Positions 41,313 to 50,042 of a DNA stretch of 64,000 nucleotides are shown here, piece after piece. Each line of letters begins with the position of its first letter. Position 1 is the first letter of the stretch. The position numbers were made by a program, and so were the translations under genes. The notes below the pieces were generated by a model. The model saw nothing but the letters and a program-made list of their open reading frames with translations, had not been told where the DNA came from and made no database searches. The stretch is from Sphingobium lactosutens (GTDB taxonomy: Bacteria > Pseudomonadota > Alphaproteobacteria > Sphingomonadales > Sphingomonadaceae), in NCBI RefSeq assembly GCF_013393185.1, contig NZ_QJQX01000073.1, positions 91,401-155,400 of the forward strand, written 5' to 3'.

Positions 41313-43751
41313 TTGAAAATCAGCACCATCACCCGCGGATCCCTGATCGTTGCCGGGCTTTTTGCGTCGTCATCCACCATCGCCATGGCCCAGAATGCTG
41401 GCACCACCGCAGCGCAGCCACAGAGCGGTCTGGAAGACATTGTCGTCACCGCGCGCAAGCGCGACGAGTCTTCGATCGCCGTGCCCGTCGTCATGACCGC
41501 CGTCGGCGCCAGCGAACTTTCTCGCCGTTCCGTCACCAATCTGGACGGCATCGCCCGCATCGTGCCACAGTTGATCATCGCACCGCAGAACGGGTCGGTT
41601 CAGGGCGGCAACATCGCGCTGCGCGGCATCAGCGGCCCGGACAGCAACCCTTTCGGCGACCAGGCCGTTTCCTTCAATATCGACGGGGTTCAGATCGCGA
41701 AGGCTTCGGTCCGTCGCATGAGCGATACCGACATCGCCCAGGTCGAAGTGCTGAAGGGTCCGCAAGCACTCTTCTATGGCAAGAACAGCCCCGGCGGCGT
41801 CGTGTCGCTGCGCACGGCTGATCCGACGAACACTTTCGAAGCGAAAGTCACCGGCGGCTATGAATTCAACGCCGACGAACTGCGCCTTGAAGGCTATGTC
41901 TCGGGTCCGCTCACGGACACGTTGGGCGTGCGCGTTGCAGGCTATTATTCGCGCATGCAGGGCGACCTGCACAATGAAGTGCCGAACGGCGCCTATCTCT
42001 ATCCAGAAGAACAGCGCCTGCCGCACAATCGTGACTATGCTGTCCGCGGCACCCTAAAGTGGGAACCGACCGACAATTTCGACGCCCGGCTGAAGGTCAA
42101 CCTCGCCCGCACCAAATATGCCGGCCCTGCCCAGGCAGGGGAATTCATCAGCTGCCCATTCGGCGGCCCGCAGTCCGGTTCGGTCGACAATTGCAAGGCG
42201 GACGACAAGCTGATCCGTGGCTCCATGGGCCCTGTCGTCGGCACGCTTGACCCGACCTTCAGGGATGGCGAGCCCTATGGCCACCAGCGCCAGATCCTTA
42301 CCGGCCTGGAACTGAACTACAGCCCGTCGGATGAGGTCAAGCTGACATCCATCACCGGCTATTATGACGTCGACCTGATGCAGGCGGAAAATTACGAGAA
42401 TGATTATTCGATCGCTCTGCCCAGCCGCAACATCTACAAGGACAAGGAGTTCAGCCAGGAACTGCGCGTCCAGACCGATTATGACGGTCCGCTGAACTTC
42501 ACTGCAGGCACCTATCTGGGCATCACCAAGGCAGAAACCGGATCGAAGACCTTCGTGTTCGCGGGCGAGGCGAGCGGCCTTGCTTCACTTGCGGCCAACG
42601 GCTTGGGCTTCATTCCGCTGCGCACGCCCTTCCAGATCAACAATTATTATTTCGTGCAGAAGGGCACGGCCTATTCGGCGTTCCTGCAGATGAGCTACAA
42701 ACCGATCGAAAAGATCGAAATCACCGCAGGCGGCCGTTATTCCTATGAAAAGAAACACCTGTCGAAGGTTCTGAACGGCGTCAATGGTGGCGTAGGCTTC
42801 GTCACGCCGGTTCAGAACACCTTCGACAATATGGAAGACGTCACCAGCCAGCTGGTCGTCCGCAAGGGGGACTGGAAGGATTTCTCCCCGGAAATCAGCG
42901 TCTCCTACCGTCCGAGCCAGGACCTGACGATCTTCGGCAACTACAAGCATGGCTTCCTGTCTGGCGGTTTCAACTCCAGCTCGGTCGACAATATCGCAAC
43001 GACCAACCTGTCCTACGATCCGCAGACGATCAAGGGCTTCGAAGCGGGCCTGAAAGCTGCGCTGTTTGACCGCACGTTACGCATCAACATGGCGGCCTAT
43101 ACCTACAAGGTCAGCGACCTGCAGGTGGTGAACTTCACCAACGCCAGCTCGACCATCCGCAACGCCGCCTCGACCAAGATCAAGGGCGTCGAAATGGACT
43201 TCAATTATCGCACCCCGCTCGATGGTCTGACGGTCCATGGCGCGGCGGCGTACAACAAGGCGAACTATTCCGCCTTCGCGAACGCACCCTGCTATAACGG
43301 CCAAACGCCGGCGGAAGGCTGCGTCCTCAACGCCAGCAACGTGCCGGTTCAGGATCTGTCGGGTGCGGAAATTCCGCGTGCGCCAAAGTGGAACCTGTCG
43401 GGTGGCTTCGGCTATGAAACGCCGCTGACCGAAGCAATGAAGCTCGGCCTGTCGGTCGATGCGAATTATTCGAGCAGCTTCCTGACCGACTCCACCTCGG
43501 CGCCCGATGGCCGTATGCCGAAATATGCGCTGCTCGACGCCTCGCTGCGTGTCAGCGAAGCGGATGACCGTTGGGAAGTCGCGCTGGTCGGCCGTAACCT
43601 CACCAACAAATATTATTATGTCGCTTCCACCGACGTGCCCTTCACCGGCAGCGGCACTGGCACCGTCGGCGGCGTGCGCGGCGACCGCTTCGCAGCAGTC
43701 AGCCGTGGCCGTGAAGTCATGGTTCGTCTGAGCTACAAGTTCGGCCAGTAA
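41313..43751 (+). CDS. TonB-dependent outer-membrane receptor (3)
   Basis: 812 residues from the TTG at 41313. This start is preferred because GGGGAGA precedes it and the signal peptide (LKISTITRGSLIVAG to AMAQ) begins there. An upstream ATG at 41229 would overlap an operator-like site and put 28 unrelated residues before the signal peptide. Plug start EDIVVTARKRDESSIAVPVV, QVEVLKGPQALFYGKNSPGGVVSL, and a barrel ending VMVRLSYKFGQ; the last residue is Gln after Gly, so the terminal aromatic is three residues from the end, slightly unusual. It sits just upstream of a TetR gene and the P450/Rieske operon and probably imports the same substrate. Confidence 0.94.
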   Translation: MKISTITRGSLIVAGLFASSSTIAMAQNAGTTAAQPQSGLEDIVVTARKRDESSIAVPVVMTAVGASELSRRSVTNLDGIARIVPQLIIAPQNGSVQGGNIALRGISGPDSNPFGDQAVSFNIDGVQIAKASVRRMSDTDIAQVEVLKGPQALFYGKNSPGGVVSLRTADPTNTFEAKVTGGYEFNADELRLEGYVSGPLTDTLGVRVAGYYSRMQGDLHNEVPNGAYLYPEEQRLPHNRDYAVRGTLKWEPTDNFDARLKVNLARTKYAGPAQAGEFISCPFGGPQSGSVDNCKADDKLIRGSMGPVVGTLDPTFRDGEPYGHQRQILTGLELNYSPSDEVKLTSITGYYDVDLMQAENYENDYSIALPSRNIYKDKEFSQELRVQTDYDGPLNFTAGTYLGITKAETGSKTFVFAGEASGLASLAANGLGFIPLRTPFQINNYYFVQKGTAYSAFLQMSYKPIEKIEITAGGRYSYEKKHLSKVLNGVNGGVGFVTPVQNTFDNMEDVTSQLVVRKGDWKDFSPEISVSYRPSQDLTIFGNYKHGFLSGGFNSSSVDNIATTNLSYDPQTIKGFEAGLKAALFDRTLRINMAAYTYKVSDLQVVNFTNASSTIRNAASTKIKGVEMDFNYRTPLDGLTVHGAAAYNKANYSAFANAPCYNGQTPAEGCVLNASNVPVQDLSGAEIPRAPKWNLSGGFGYETPLTEAMKLGLSVDANYSSSFLTDSTSAPDGRMPKYALLDASLRVSEADDRWEVALVGRNLTNKYYYVASTDVPFTGSGTGTVGGVRGDRFAAVSRGREVMVRLSYKFGQ

Positions 43752-43767
43752 GTCGGACTGACAGTCT

Positions 43768-43812
43768 GAAATGAAGCGGGCCCGGAGCAAAACTCCGGGC
43801 CCGCTTCATTTC
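43768..43812. terminator. Very long bidirectional hairpin
   Basis: A perfect 20-bp stem (43768-43787 with 43793-43812) around the loop CAAAA, between TonB receptor 3 and the convergent TetR gene. No T run is needed for stability. Confidence 0.85.
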
Positions 43813-43850
43813 AGCCATGACCACAACGCGTCGGCAAAAATGGAGAGCGA

Positions 43851-44486
43851 TCAAAGCCGCGCGCCAATGGACTCCAGCAACATGACCCGAAATTCTGCCA
43901 TGGTGCGGTCGATCACCGCCGGGGGTTGCGTCAACAACTGGGCCATCGCCACGCCCTGGCTCATCAACAGCGCGATATCGAGGCTGACTTCGACAACCTC
44001 GCGGGGAATGTGCCCGTCCAGATTGCGGCGCCAGAACTGCCGGAACTTTTCGGTCAAAGGTCGCTGCAATTCGACCGTTTTGTGCTTCAACACCGGATCG
44101 CCGCGGCTGGCGCCCAGCAGGTCATAGACCGCAACAGCGTCGGCGGATGCCGTCAGGGCGACGACATGGTCGTACACGGCCGCCACCCGATCGAGTCCAT
44201 ACACACCGACAGGCACCGAATAGCCGTCGAACGCCTGCGACAGCCGATCGTCCAGTTCTCGGACAGCCGCCAATATCAGTTCCGTCCGGCTGCTGAAATG
44301 ATGCTGGATCGCACCTCGGGTCAGATTGGCGTCCGCCGCGATCTCGGTCATGCTGGTTGCGGCAATCCCCCGTTCCCGCATGTGGCGGATCGCACTGTCA
44401 ATCAGGCTCGCGCGCGAATTGGAACTGCGCTCTTCCTGCGATCGACGTGCCACGCCACTCTTTCTGCTGCTTGTGCGTATGTCCAT
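43851..44486 (-). CDS. TetR-family regulator
   Basis: 211 residues from the ATG at 44486; earlier in-frame starts would overlap the operator. DNA-binding domain: LIDSAIRHMRERGIAATSMTEIAADANLTRGAIQHHFSSRTELI (about residues 28-71). The effector domain is about 130 residues with a conserved Trp-Arg-Arg segment. It is divergent from the six-gene P450/Rieske operon, with a perfect dyad at 44540-44559, so it most probably represses that operon and itself, induced by a pathway compound. Confidence 0.92.
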   Translation of the reverse strand: MDIRTSSRKSGVARRSQEERSSNSRASLIDSAIRHMRERGIAATSMTEIAADANLTRGAIQHHFSSRTELILAAVRELDDRLSQAFDGYSVPVGVYGLDRVAAVYDHVVALTASADAVAVYDLLGASRGDPVLKHKTVELQRPLTEKFRQFWRRNLDGHIPREVVEVSLDIALLMSQGVAMAQLLTQPPAVIDRTMAEFRVMLLESIGARL

Positions 44487-44539
44487 GAACCCCGACTGCC
44501 TTGTTCGTTCCCCCTTTACAAGGGCAGGGATAACATACA

Positions 44540-44559
44540 TACATTCACGATAGAATGTA
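44540..44559. promoter_or_regulatory. TetR operator dyad (TACATTC-N6-GAATGTA)
   Basis: Perfect 7-bp arms with a 6-bp centre, 54 bp upstream of the TetR start and 65 bp upstream of the P450 start. Typical size and position for a TetR-family operator. Confidence 0.75.
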
Positions 44560-44623
44560 AGTTGCTTGTTCAGGTCCGGCTTCACGGGCAGCGGCAACTA
44601 ACCTATCCCGGAGAGACGCTCTG

Positions 44624-45895
44624 ATGACCACCGGCACCCTCGAGCCTGATACGTCGTTCGATTTCACCGTACCCACCCTGCTCGCAAATCCCCATGCCGC
44701 CCTCGCTGAACTGCGCCAAAGTGGACCGGTGGTGAAAGCCAAGGTGCCCGGCGGCATGGATGCTTATCTCGTCACCAGCTATGCGGCGGTTGCCGAAGCG
44801 ACCAAACGAACGGAGGATTTCTCCTCCCAGATGGGGCATCTCACAAACCGTCCCAACATGGACAATCAGGAAGCGCTCGCGATCCTGGCGGAGGTGGGCC
44901 AGTCCGGATCGGGGCTGCTGCTCGTCTCCGACGATCCAGACCACAAACGTTATCGCGCGCTGGTAAACGCCGTGTTCGCGCAGGGACGGATCGCCAATCT
45001 TCAGCCGCTGATCGAACGGATCGTGACGCAGCTGCTGGACGACATGGCACAGAATAGCGAGGCGGACTTCGTCAACGAATTTGCCGTGCTGCTGCCTACC
45101 TACGTGATCGCGGACATATTGGGGCTCGACCGCGACCATTGGCATCTGGTGCGCAAATGGTCGGACGCCGCCATCCTGCTTGTCAGCCGCATGGGAACTG
45201 CGGAGCAAGAAGTCGAAGCAGCGAAGAATGTCGTCGATTTCATGCGCTTCATCCGGGAGCGGCTGGCGGCACGGCGCCAGCAGCCTGCGGACGACCTGAT
45301 CTCCAACCTCGTGAATATCGGCATGGACGGCGTCGCACCACTGACCGACGATGAAGCGGCGGCGCTGACGCTGGAGATTGCAGTTGCGGGCAACGAAACC
45401 ACCCGCAACACGCTAATGAGCGGCCTGATGCAGTTGCTTCGCCATCCCGACCAGATCGAGATACTGCGCAACGACCCATCGCTGGTGGCGAACGCCGTGG
45501 AGGAACTGCTGCGCTATGAAACCCCGGCCACCTCCATGTGGCGAATCGCCACGCGTGACACCGAACTGGCGGGCACGGCAATTCCGCAAGGGGCCGCCGT
45601 CCTGCTCCGCTTCGATGCGGCCAATCGCGATCCGGCGCGCTTCTACAAGCCCGACCGCTTCGACATCACGCGCAAGGACGCCCGTAACCATGTCGCCTTC
45701 GGCGCGCCGGGCATCCACCGCTGCCTTGGCCAGATGCTCGCCCGCAAGGAGCTGGCGATCGCCCTCCCTGCACTATTCGCACGGCTGAAGGACATTCACA
45801 TCCTGGACAGCAGCGATACGGATTATTGGCCGGGCCTCCTGCATCGCGGTATCACGAGTCTGCGTATCGGTTACAAGGTGAACAGCGAGGCTTGA
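44624..45895 (+). CDS. Cytochrome P450 (2)
   Basis: 423 residues. Heme motif VAFGAPGIHRCLG with Cys367, I-helix VAGNETTRNTLMSG, ExxR in AVEELLRYETPATSM. GGAGAG precedes the ATG. It is the first gene of a six-gene operon with a Rieske oxygenase, AttH-like, SDR, SnoaL-like and luciferase-like genes. The sequence is clearly different from P450 1 (27081) but of the same soluble class. Hydroxylation or epoxidation of the imported substrate is inferred. An electron donor could be the [2Fe-2S] ferredoxin at 55441. Confidence 0.95.
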   Translation: MTTGTLEPDTSFDFTVPTLLANPHAALAELRQSGPVVKAKVPGGMDAYLVTSYAAVAEATKRTEDFSSQMGHLTNRPNMDNQEALAILAEVGQSGSGLLLVSDDPDHKRYRALVNAVFAQGRIANLQPLIERIVTQLLDDMAQNSEADFVNEFAVLLPTYVIADILGLDRDHWHLVRKWSDAAILLVSRMGTAEQEVEAAKNVVDFMRFIRERLAARRQQPADDLISNLVNIGMDGVAPLTDDEAAALTLEIAVAGNETTRNTLMSGLMQLLRHPDQIEILRNDPSLVANAVEELLRYETPATSMWRIATRDTELAGTAIPQGAAVLLRFDAANRDPARFYKPDRFDITRKDARNHVAFGAPGIHRCLGQMLARKELAIALPALFARLKDIHILDSSDTDYWPGLLHRGITSLRIGYKVNSEA

Positions 45896-45960
45896 TATTC
45901 AGCACTGCGGTTCCGAGACAAATCAGTGTAATTTCGTTTTCAGTCGTAAAGGCTTCGATC

Positions 45961-47403
45961 ATGTCAAATGCTGCGCGCAAATTGGAAATAACAAAGGGTT
46001 ATGGCACGAAGGACAGGCCCGTCACCCAGGAAGTGTGGAACAAGGAAGCCTTTTTTCCAGACCATATCTCCCTTCGCGTTAACGGCGATATAGAGCCTGA
46101 CCATCGCCATTTCGATCATAGCATTTATTTTGATCCAAAAATTGCTGCCGCCGAATTTGAGTTCGTGTGGGAAAAGGGTTGGCTGTATATCGGGCGTGAC
46201 GAAGACCTGCCCGAAGTCGGCGACCGAATGCCGGTCAATGTCGGCCGCCGCTCTTATATGATCGTCCATTCCGCCGAGGACGAGTTCAAGGCCTATTATA
46301 ACAGCTGCCCACACCGGGGCACCGAACTGTGCGCCACCAAGGAAAATGCCCAGTCGATCCGCTGCCCCTATCACGGATGGGAATGGCAGAATGGCGGCAA
46401 ACTGAAACGGATTCCCAGCCACTGGGATTTTAAGGAGATCACACCGAATAACGGCAGCCTGCCCGAAGTCCGGCTGGAACGGTGGGGCGGCTTCCTGTTC
46501 ATCAACGCGGATAAGAATGCGCCGTCGCTGATGGACGCGCTCGGCATGCTCCCTGAACATTTCAAGGAATTTGACTACGCCAACCGCTATACTTACGGCC
46601 ACTTCCGCCGCGAAATGGACTGTAACTGGAAGGTGGCGCAGGAGGCGTTCCAGGAAGCCTATCATCTTTACGCCACCCATCCCGAAGCCGTCCCCTTCGC
46701 CGGCGACGCGCAGGGCAAATATGATGTCTGGGCGACCAAGGGCAGCTATGTCGGTCGGAATTCCACCTATTCCGCCATTCCTTCGGCCCATGCCCCGCTG
46801 GATACGGACCCGGTCGCGTCAGCGCAGATGTTCTTGCAGTCCACAGGCGACTGGCACTATCCGGGCCATCCCGTCACTCAGCTCGACCCTGACAAGGATC
46901 TGCGCGTGCAGGTCGCCGACTGGATTCGCGGAGCCTACAAAGCGAAGCACGGCATCGACAGCACCGTTCCCGACGCGATCCTGCTCGATTCCCTGCTCTA
47001 TTTCTTCTACCCTAACAGCTGCTTCTGGCTGTCCGAAGCGGTGCCCTTCACTTACCAGTTCTGGCCGCACGCGACTGATCCGAACAAAAGTTATTTTGAA
47101 GTGCGCATGCTCTATCCGGTGAAGGCAGGCGAAAAGCGACCCCCAGCTACGCCGCGCGTCGACATCGGTCCAAATGAGTCTATCTTCGCCGCGATGCAGG
47201 ACAGGTTTGGCTTCCTCGCTTATATTTTCGATCAGGATTGCGGCAATCTGCCCCGCGTCCAGCGCGGCGCGCATTCGGCCAATATCGAAAATCCGACGAC
47301 CCATCTTGGCGCCTATCAGGAATCGATCATCCAGCAGTGGAACCTGATCATGCTTGATTCCATCGAGAAGGGCATTGCGGCCAAAGCGGCGGCGGCAGCC
47401 TGA
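45961..47403 (+). CDS. Rieske non-heme iron oxygenase, alpha subunit (2)
   Basis: 480 residues from the ATG at 45961 (AAAGG upstream). Rieske ligands are Cys116/His118 and Cys135/His138. Iron ligands are His235 and His240 in QEAYHLYATH, with the carboxylate probably in FDQDCGN near residue 430. It is clearly homologous to the enzyme at 1842 over the full length: long stretches such as LKRIPSHWDF and LSEAVPF are identical. A duplication with changed specificity is likely. The N-terminal extension KGYGTKDRPVTQEVWNKEAFFPD replaces that of the first copy. It is the second gene in the P450 operon, so it presumably acts on the P450 product or on the same scaffold. Confidence 0.94.
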   Translation: MSNAARKLEITKGYGTKDRPVTQEVWNKEAFFPDHISLRVNGDIEPDHRHFDHSIYFDPKIAAAEFEFVWEKGWLYIGRDEDLPEVGDRMPVNVGRRSYMIVHSAEDEFKAYYNSCPHRGTELCATKENAQSIRCPYHGWEWQNGGKLKRIPSHWDFKEITPNNGSLPEVRLERWGGFLFINADKNAPSLMDALGMLPEHFKEFDYANRYTYGHFRREMDCNWKVAQEAFQEAYHLYATHPEAVPFAGDAQGKYDVWATKGSYVGRNSTYSAIPSAHAPLDTDPVASAQMFLQSTGDWHYPGHPVTQLDPDKDLRVQVADWIRGAYKAKHGIDSTVPDAILLDSLLYFFYPNSCFWLSEAVPFTYQFWPHATDPNKSYFEVRMLYPVKAGEKRPPATPRVDIGPNESIFAAMQDRFGFLAYIFDQDCGNLPRVQRGAHSANIENPTTHLGAYQESIIQQWNLIMLDSIEKGIAAKAAAAA

Positions 47404-47514
47404 CAGGCAGGCGCAAGACGTCGGCAAGGATAGGCCGGCGTCGCTTCTCATGGCGTTGGCATGAGCCGCCGAGCCGAAGCCAGAAGCTGAACAACGAAAA
47501 GGAGAGGATAGCTG

Positions 47515-48744
47515 ATGCTGACGCCCTATGATGAGTTTCCCGTCCACCAGGCATCCCGCCCGTTCAGTTTCATTCCGTCGACCGACTATAGCTGGGACGA
47601 CGGCTATTATTTCGGCGTGTTCAACCCAGACGAAGGCATTTTCATCGCGACCGGCGCGCGGGTGAACCCAAACACCGACATGTTCGGCGGCTATGCCTTT
47701 CTGAACGACAATGGCATCCATTCGACCACCCGTTTCAATCGCGCATGGCGCCCCAATTTCGACATCGCGATCGGGCCGTGGCGCGTAGCATTCGTGGAAC
47801 CGCTCAAGAAAATCCGTCTTGTGCTGGAGGATAATGGCAGCGGTCTGTCGTTTGACATTCTCTGGGAAGGGGTTTCGCCTGCTTTCCTAGAGGACCATCA
47901 TTCGGCGGAAAATCGCGGCCGGCTGACGACGGATCAGACCCGCTATTCGCAGCCGGGCGTGGCCAGCGGCTGGGCCGAATATCAGGGCAAGCGGTATGAG
48001 ATCACCCCCGACAAATGGTTCGCCGCCCGCGACCATAGCTGGGGACTGTATGCCGAGCGCCCGCCGCTCGCGCCCGTTGCATCCCTGCTGCCGCCACGAC
48101 AGAAGTCGGGACCGCAGCGCGCGTTGCGCTGGTGGAACTGCTTCGTGGCGGGCGATTATAGCGGCTTCTACCACTTGCACGAAACGCCTGAGGGCGTGCA
48201 GGCGAAGATGAACGATGTCTTCGGGACGCCGCTGGGCGGCCATGTGTTCAAGGGCTGGGGCAGCGAGGCGCTGCATTTCACCTCCGCCCGGCACGAGATG
48301 CGCTTTGTCGACGGCACCCGGATGCTGACCGGCACGACCATGCATCTGGAGGATGACCAGGGCGGTACATGGCGGATCGACTATGACGTCGCCGCGCCGC
48401 CATGGATGGGCCAGACCATGGGCTATCATCCTGGCAGTTGGAAGGATGGGGGCACCTTCCACACCTATCATGGGTCGGAGGAACTGGCGATCGAATGGGA
48501 CCGGTTCGACTGGTCGCAGCAGCCCTTCACCTACACGCCCTACAGGGTCACGGGAGAACAGGTGGCCACCAATTTCGGCGAGGGCACCGGCATCGAGGAC
48601 AAGGGCAATGACGGCAAGAAAACCCATGGCGTCGAATATCTGATGCGCGTGACCCTGCACGCGCCCGACGGTTCGGTCCATCGCGGCGCCGCGCAGGTCG
48701 AGATGTTCATCAACGGCCGTTACGATCCCTATGGTTTCGAATGA
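47515..48744 (+). CDS. AttH/CrtC-like lipocalin-fold protein (copy D)
   Basis: 409 residues, the longest of the five paralogs. Signature RDHSWG at residues 172-177, preceded by ITPDKWFAA. An extra loop of about 30 residues follows the signature (SLLPPRQKSGPQRALRWWN), absent from the other copies. AGGAGAGG precedes the ATG. Overlaps the next SDR start by 4 bp. In a P450-Rieske operon it probably acts on an oxygenated intermediate; hydration, dehydration or lactone-type chemistry are all open. Confidence 0.86.
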   Translation: MLTPYDEFPVHQASRPFSFIPSTDYSWDDGYYFGVFNPDEGIFIATGARVNPNTDMFGGYAFLNDNGIHSTTRFNRAWRPNFDIAIGPWRVAFVEPLKKIRLVLEDNGSGLSFDILWEGVSPAFLEDHHSAENRGRLTTDQTRYSQPGVASGWAEYQGKRYEITPDKWFAARDHSWGLYAERPPLAPVASLLPPRQKSGPQRALRWWNCFVAGDYSGFYHLHETPEGVQAKMNDVFGTPLGGHVFKGWGSEALHFTSARHEMRFVDGTRMLTGTTMHLEDDQGGTWRIDYDVAAPPWMGQTMGYHPGSWKDGGTFHTYHGSEELAIEWDRFDWSQQPFTYTPYRVTGEQVATNFGEGTGIEDKGNDGKKTHGVEYLMRVTLHAPDGSVHRGAAQVEMFINGRYDPYGFE

Positions 48745-49517
48745 GGCTGGGGCTGGATGACAAGGTTGCGCTCGTATCCGGCGGCAGCGCCGGCATGGGG
48801 CGCGCCATCGCGCTGGAACTGGCGGAGGAAGGCGCGGCCGTCATGGTCGTCGCGCGGCGGGAGGAACCGCTGCGCGACACCGTCTCCGAAATAGAGAAAT
48901 GGGGTGGACGTGCCGCCTGGATCAGCGCGGACATGGCGGTGGAAGCCGACATCCGCCGCGCCGTGGAGCAGACCCGCAGCCTATTCGGCGATCCCGACAT
49001 CGTCATCGGCAATGTGCGATCGACCCTGCGCTACAGTTTCGACGACGCATCCTATGATGATTTCCGGCAGAGCAATGAACAGGTCGTCCTGTCGCTGGCC
49101 ATGCTGGCGCGGGAAACCTATCCGGCAATGAAACGGAAAGGCTTTGGCCGCTTCGTCAATCTGGGGTCGGTCTGCGCCAAGGAACCACATCGCTTCTTCG
49201 ACATCGTCCTGTCCAACACCTATCGCGTCGCGGCGGTGGGGTTGGCGCGCAGCCTGTCAAACGAACTGGCGCCGCATGGCATCACCGTCAACACCATCGC
49301 GCCCGGCAGCATCGCCACCGGCCTTAATGAGGAAACCCAGGCCGGCGGCGACCAGGCGCTTCCCCGGCGAGAGGATCCTCCGGTAATCCAGATGGGCCGA
49401 CACGGACGCCCGGACGAGATTTCGGGGCTTGTCGCGTTCCTCTGTTCGGAACGGGCCAGCTACATCACCGGGCAGACGATCGCCGTCGACGGCGGCTGGA
49501 CGCGCGGCCTGTTATGA
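48741..49517 (+). CDS. SDR-fold protein with altered catalytic residues
   Basis: 258 residues. The NAD(P) motif SGGSAGMGRAIA (13-24) is intact and the C-terminal YITGQTIAVDGGW is that of active SDRs. At the active site, Ser143 is present (LGSVCAKEP), but the Tyr-x3-Lys pair cannot be found: the region before GLARSLSNEL reads VLSNTYRVAAV, placing Ser158 and Arg162 where Tyr and Lys are expected. NNAG is replaced by GNVR. It may have a rearranged mechanism, use the nearby Tyr161, or be a binding protein. Coupled by overlap to AttH-like copy D, so the two may act together. Confidence 0.85.
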   Translation: MRLGLDDKVALVSGGSAGMGRAIALELAEEGAAVMVVARREEPLRDTVSEIEKWGGRAAWISADMAVEADIRRAVEQTRSLFGDPDIVIGNVRSTLRYSFDDASYDDFRQSNEQVVLSLAMLARETYPAMKRKGFGRFVNLGSVCAKEPHRFFDIVLSNTYRVAAVGLARSLSNELAPHGITVNTIAPGSIATGLNEETQAGGDQALPRREDPPVIQMGRHGRPDEISGLVAFLCSERASYITGQTIAVDGGWTRGLL

Positions 49518-49532
49518 GAAGGAAGGAACAGC

Positions 49533-50003
49533 ATGACCCCACAGGAAATGCTGGCACGCGAAGCGATCCGCTACACGCTCGAACTCTACAACCGGGCGGC
49601 CGACACCGCGCACTATGCGCTTCACCATCAGGTCTTCCACCCCGACGCCCTGTTTGAAGTGCAGGGCAAGGGCGAACTGAAGGGGCCGGACACCATCATC
49701 GCAATGCTCCATCCGGCGGCCGAACAGCGTGGGGCGTTCGAGAAGGGGAATTTCCAGCGTCACAACCTGACCACGACGATGATCGAGTTCGCCGGGCCGG
49801 ACAGTGCGCAGGTCGTCACTTATATCATCGTCGTGACGGAACTCGGCATCGATCATAGCGGCCGTTATGATGACGAATTCGTGCGCAGCGGGGACCGCTG
49901 GCTGATCATGCGGCGGCACGCGACGATGGAATGGGCGAGGCCGGATTCGCGCTTCACCCGATGGCTGGGGCAGGCAACGCCGGTGGAGAGCAGCGGCGAA
50001 TAA
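49533..50003 (+). CDS. SnoaL_4-type NTF2-fold protein
   Basis: 156 residues. Start LAREAIRYTLELYNRAADTAHYALHHQVFHPDALFEVQGKG is typical of SnoaL_4/scytalone-dehydratase-like proteins, followed by a GPDTIIAML segment, a His-Asn pair (QRHNLTTTMIEF) and the closing sheet DEFVRSGDRWLIMRRHATMEW. Members include bile-acid 7-alpha-dehydratase-type and ketosteroid-isomerase-like enzymes. AAGGAA precedes the ATG. It is the fifth gene of the plus-strand operon. A dehydratase or isomerase role is inferred. Confidence 0.84.
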   Translation: MTPQEMLAREAIRYTLELYNRAADTAHYALHHQVFHPDALFEVQGKGELKGPDTIIAMLHPAAEQRGAFEKGNFQRHNLTTTMIEFAGPDSAQVVTYIIVVTELGIDHSGRYDDEFVRSGDRWLIMRRHATMEWARPDSRFTRWLGQATPVESSGE

Positions 50004-50042
50004 CAAAATGTTCGCCTTGGGCGAGCATCGGGAGAGGTCGAA

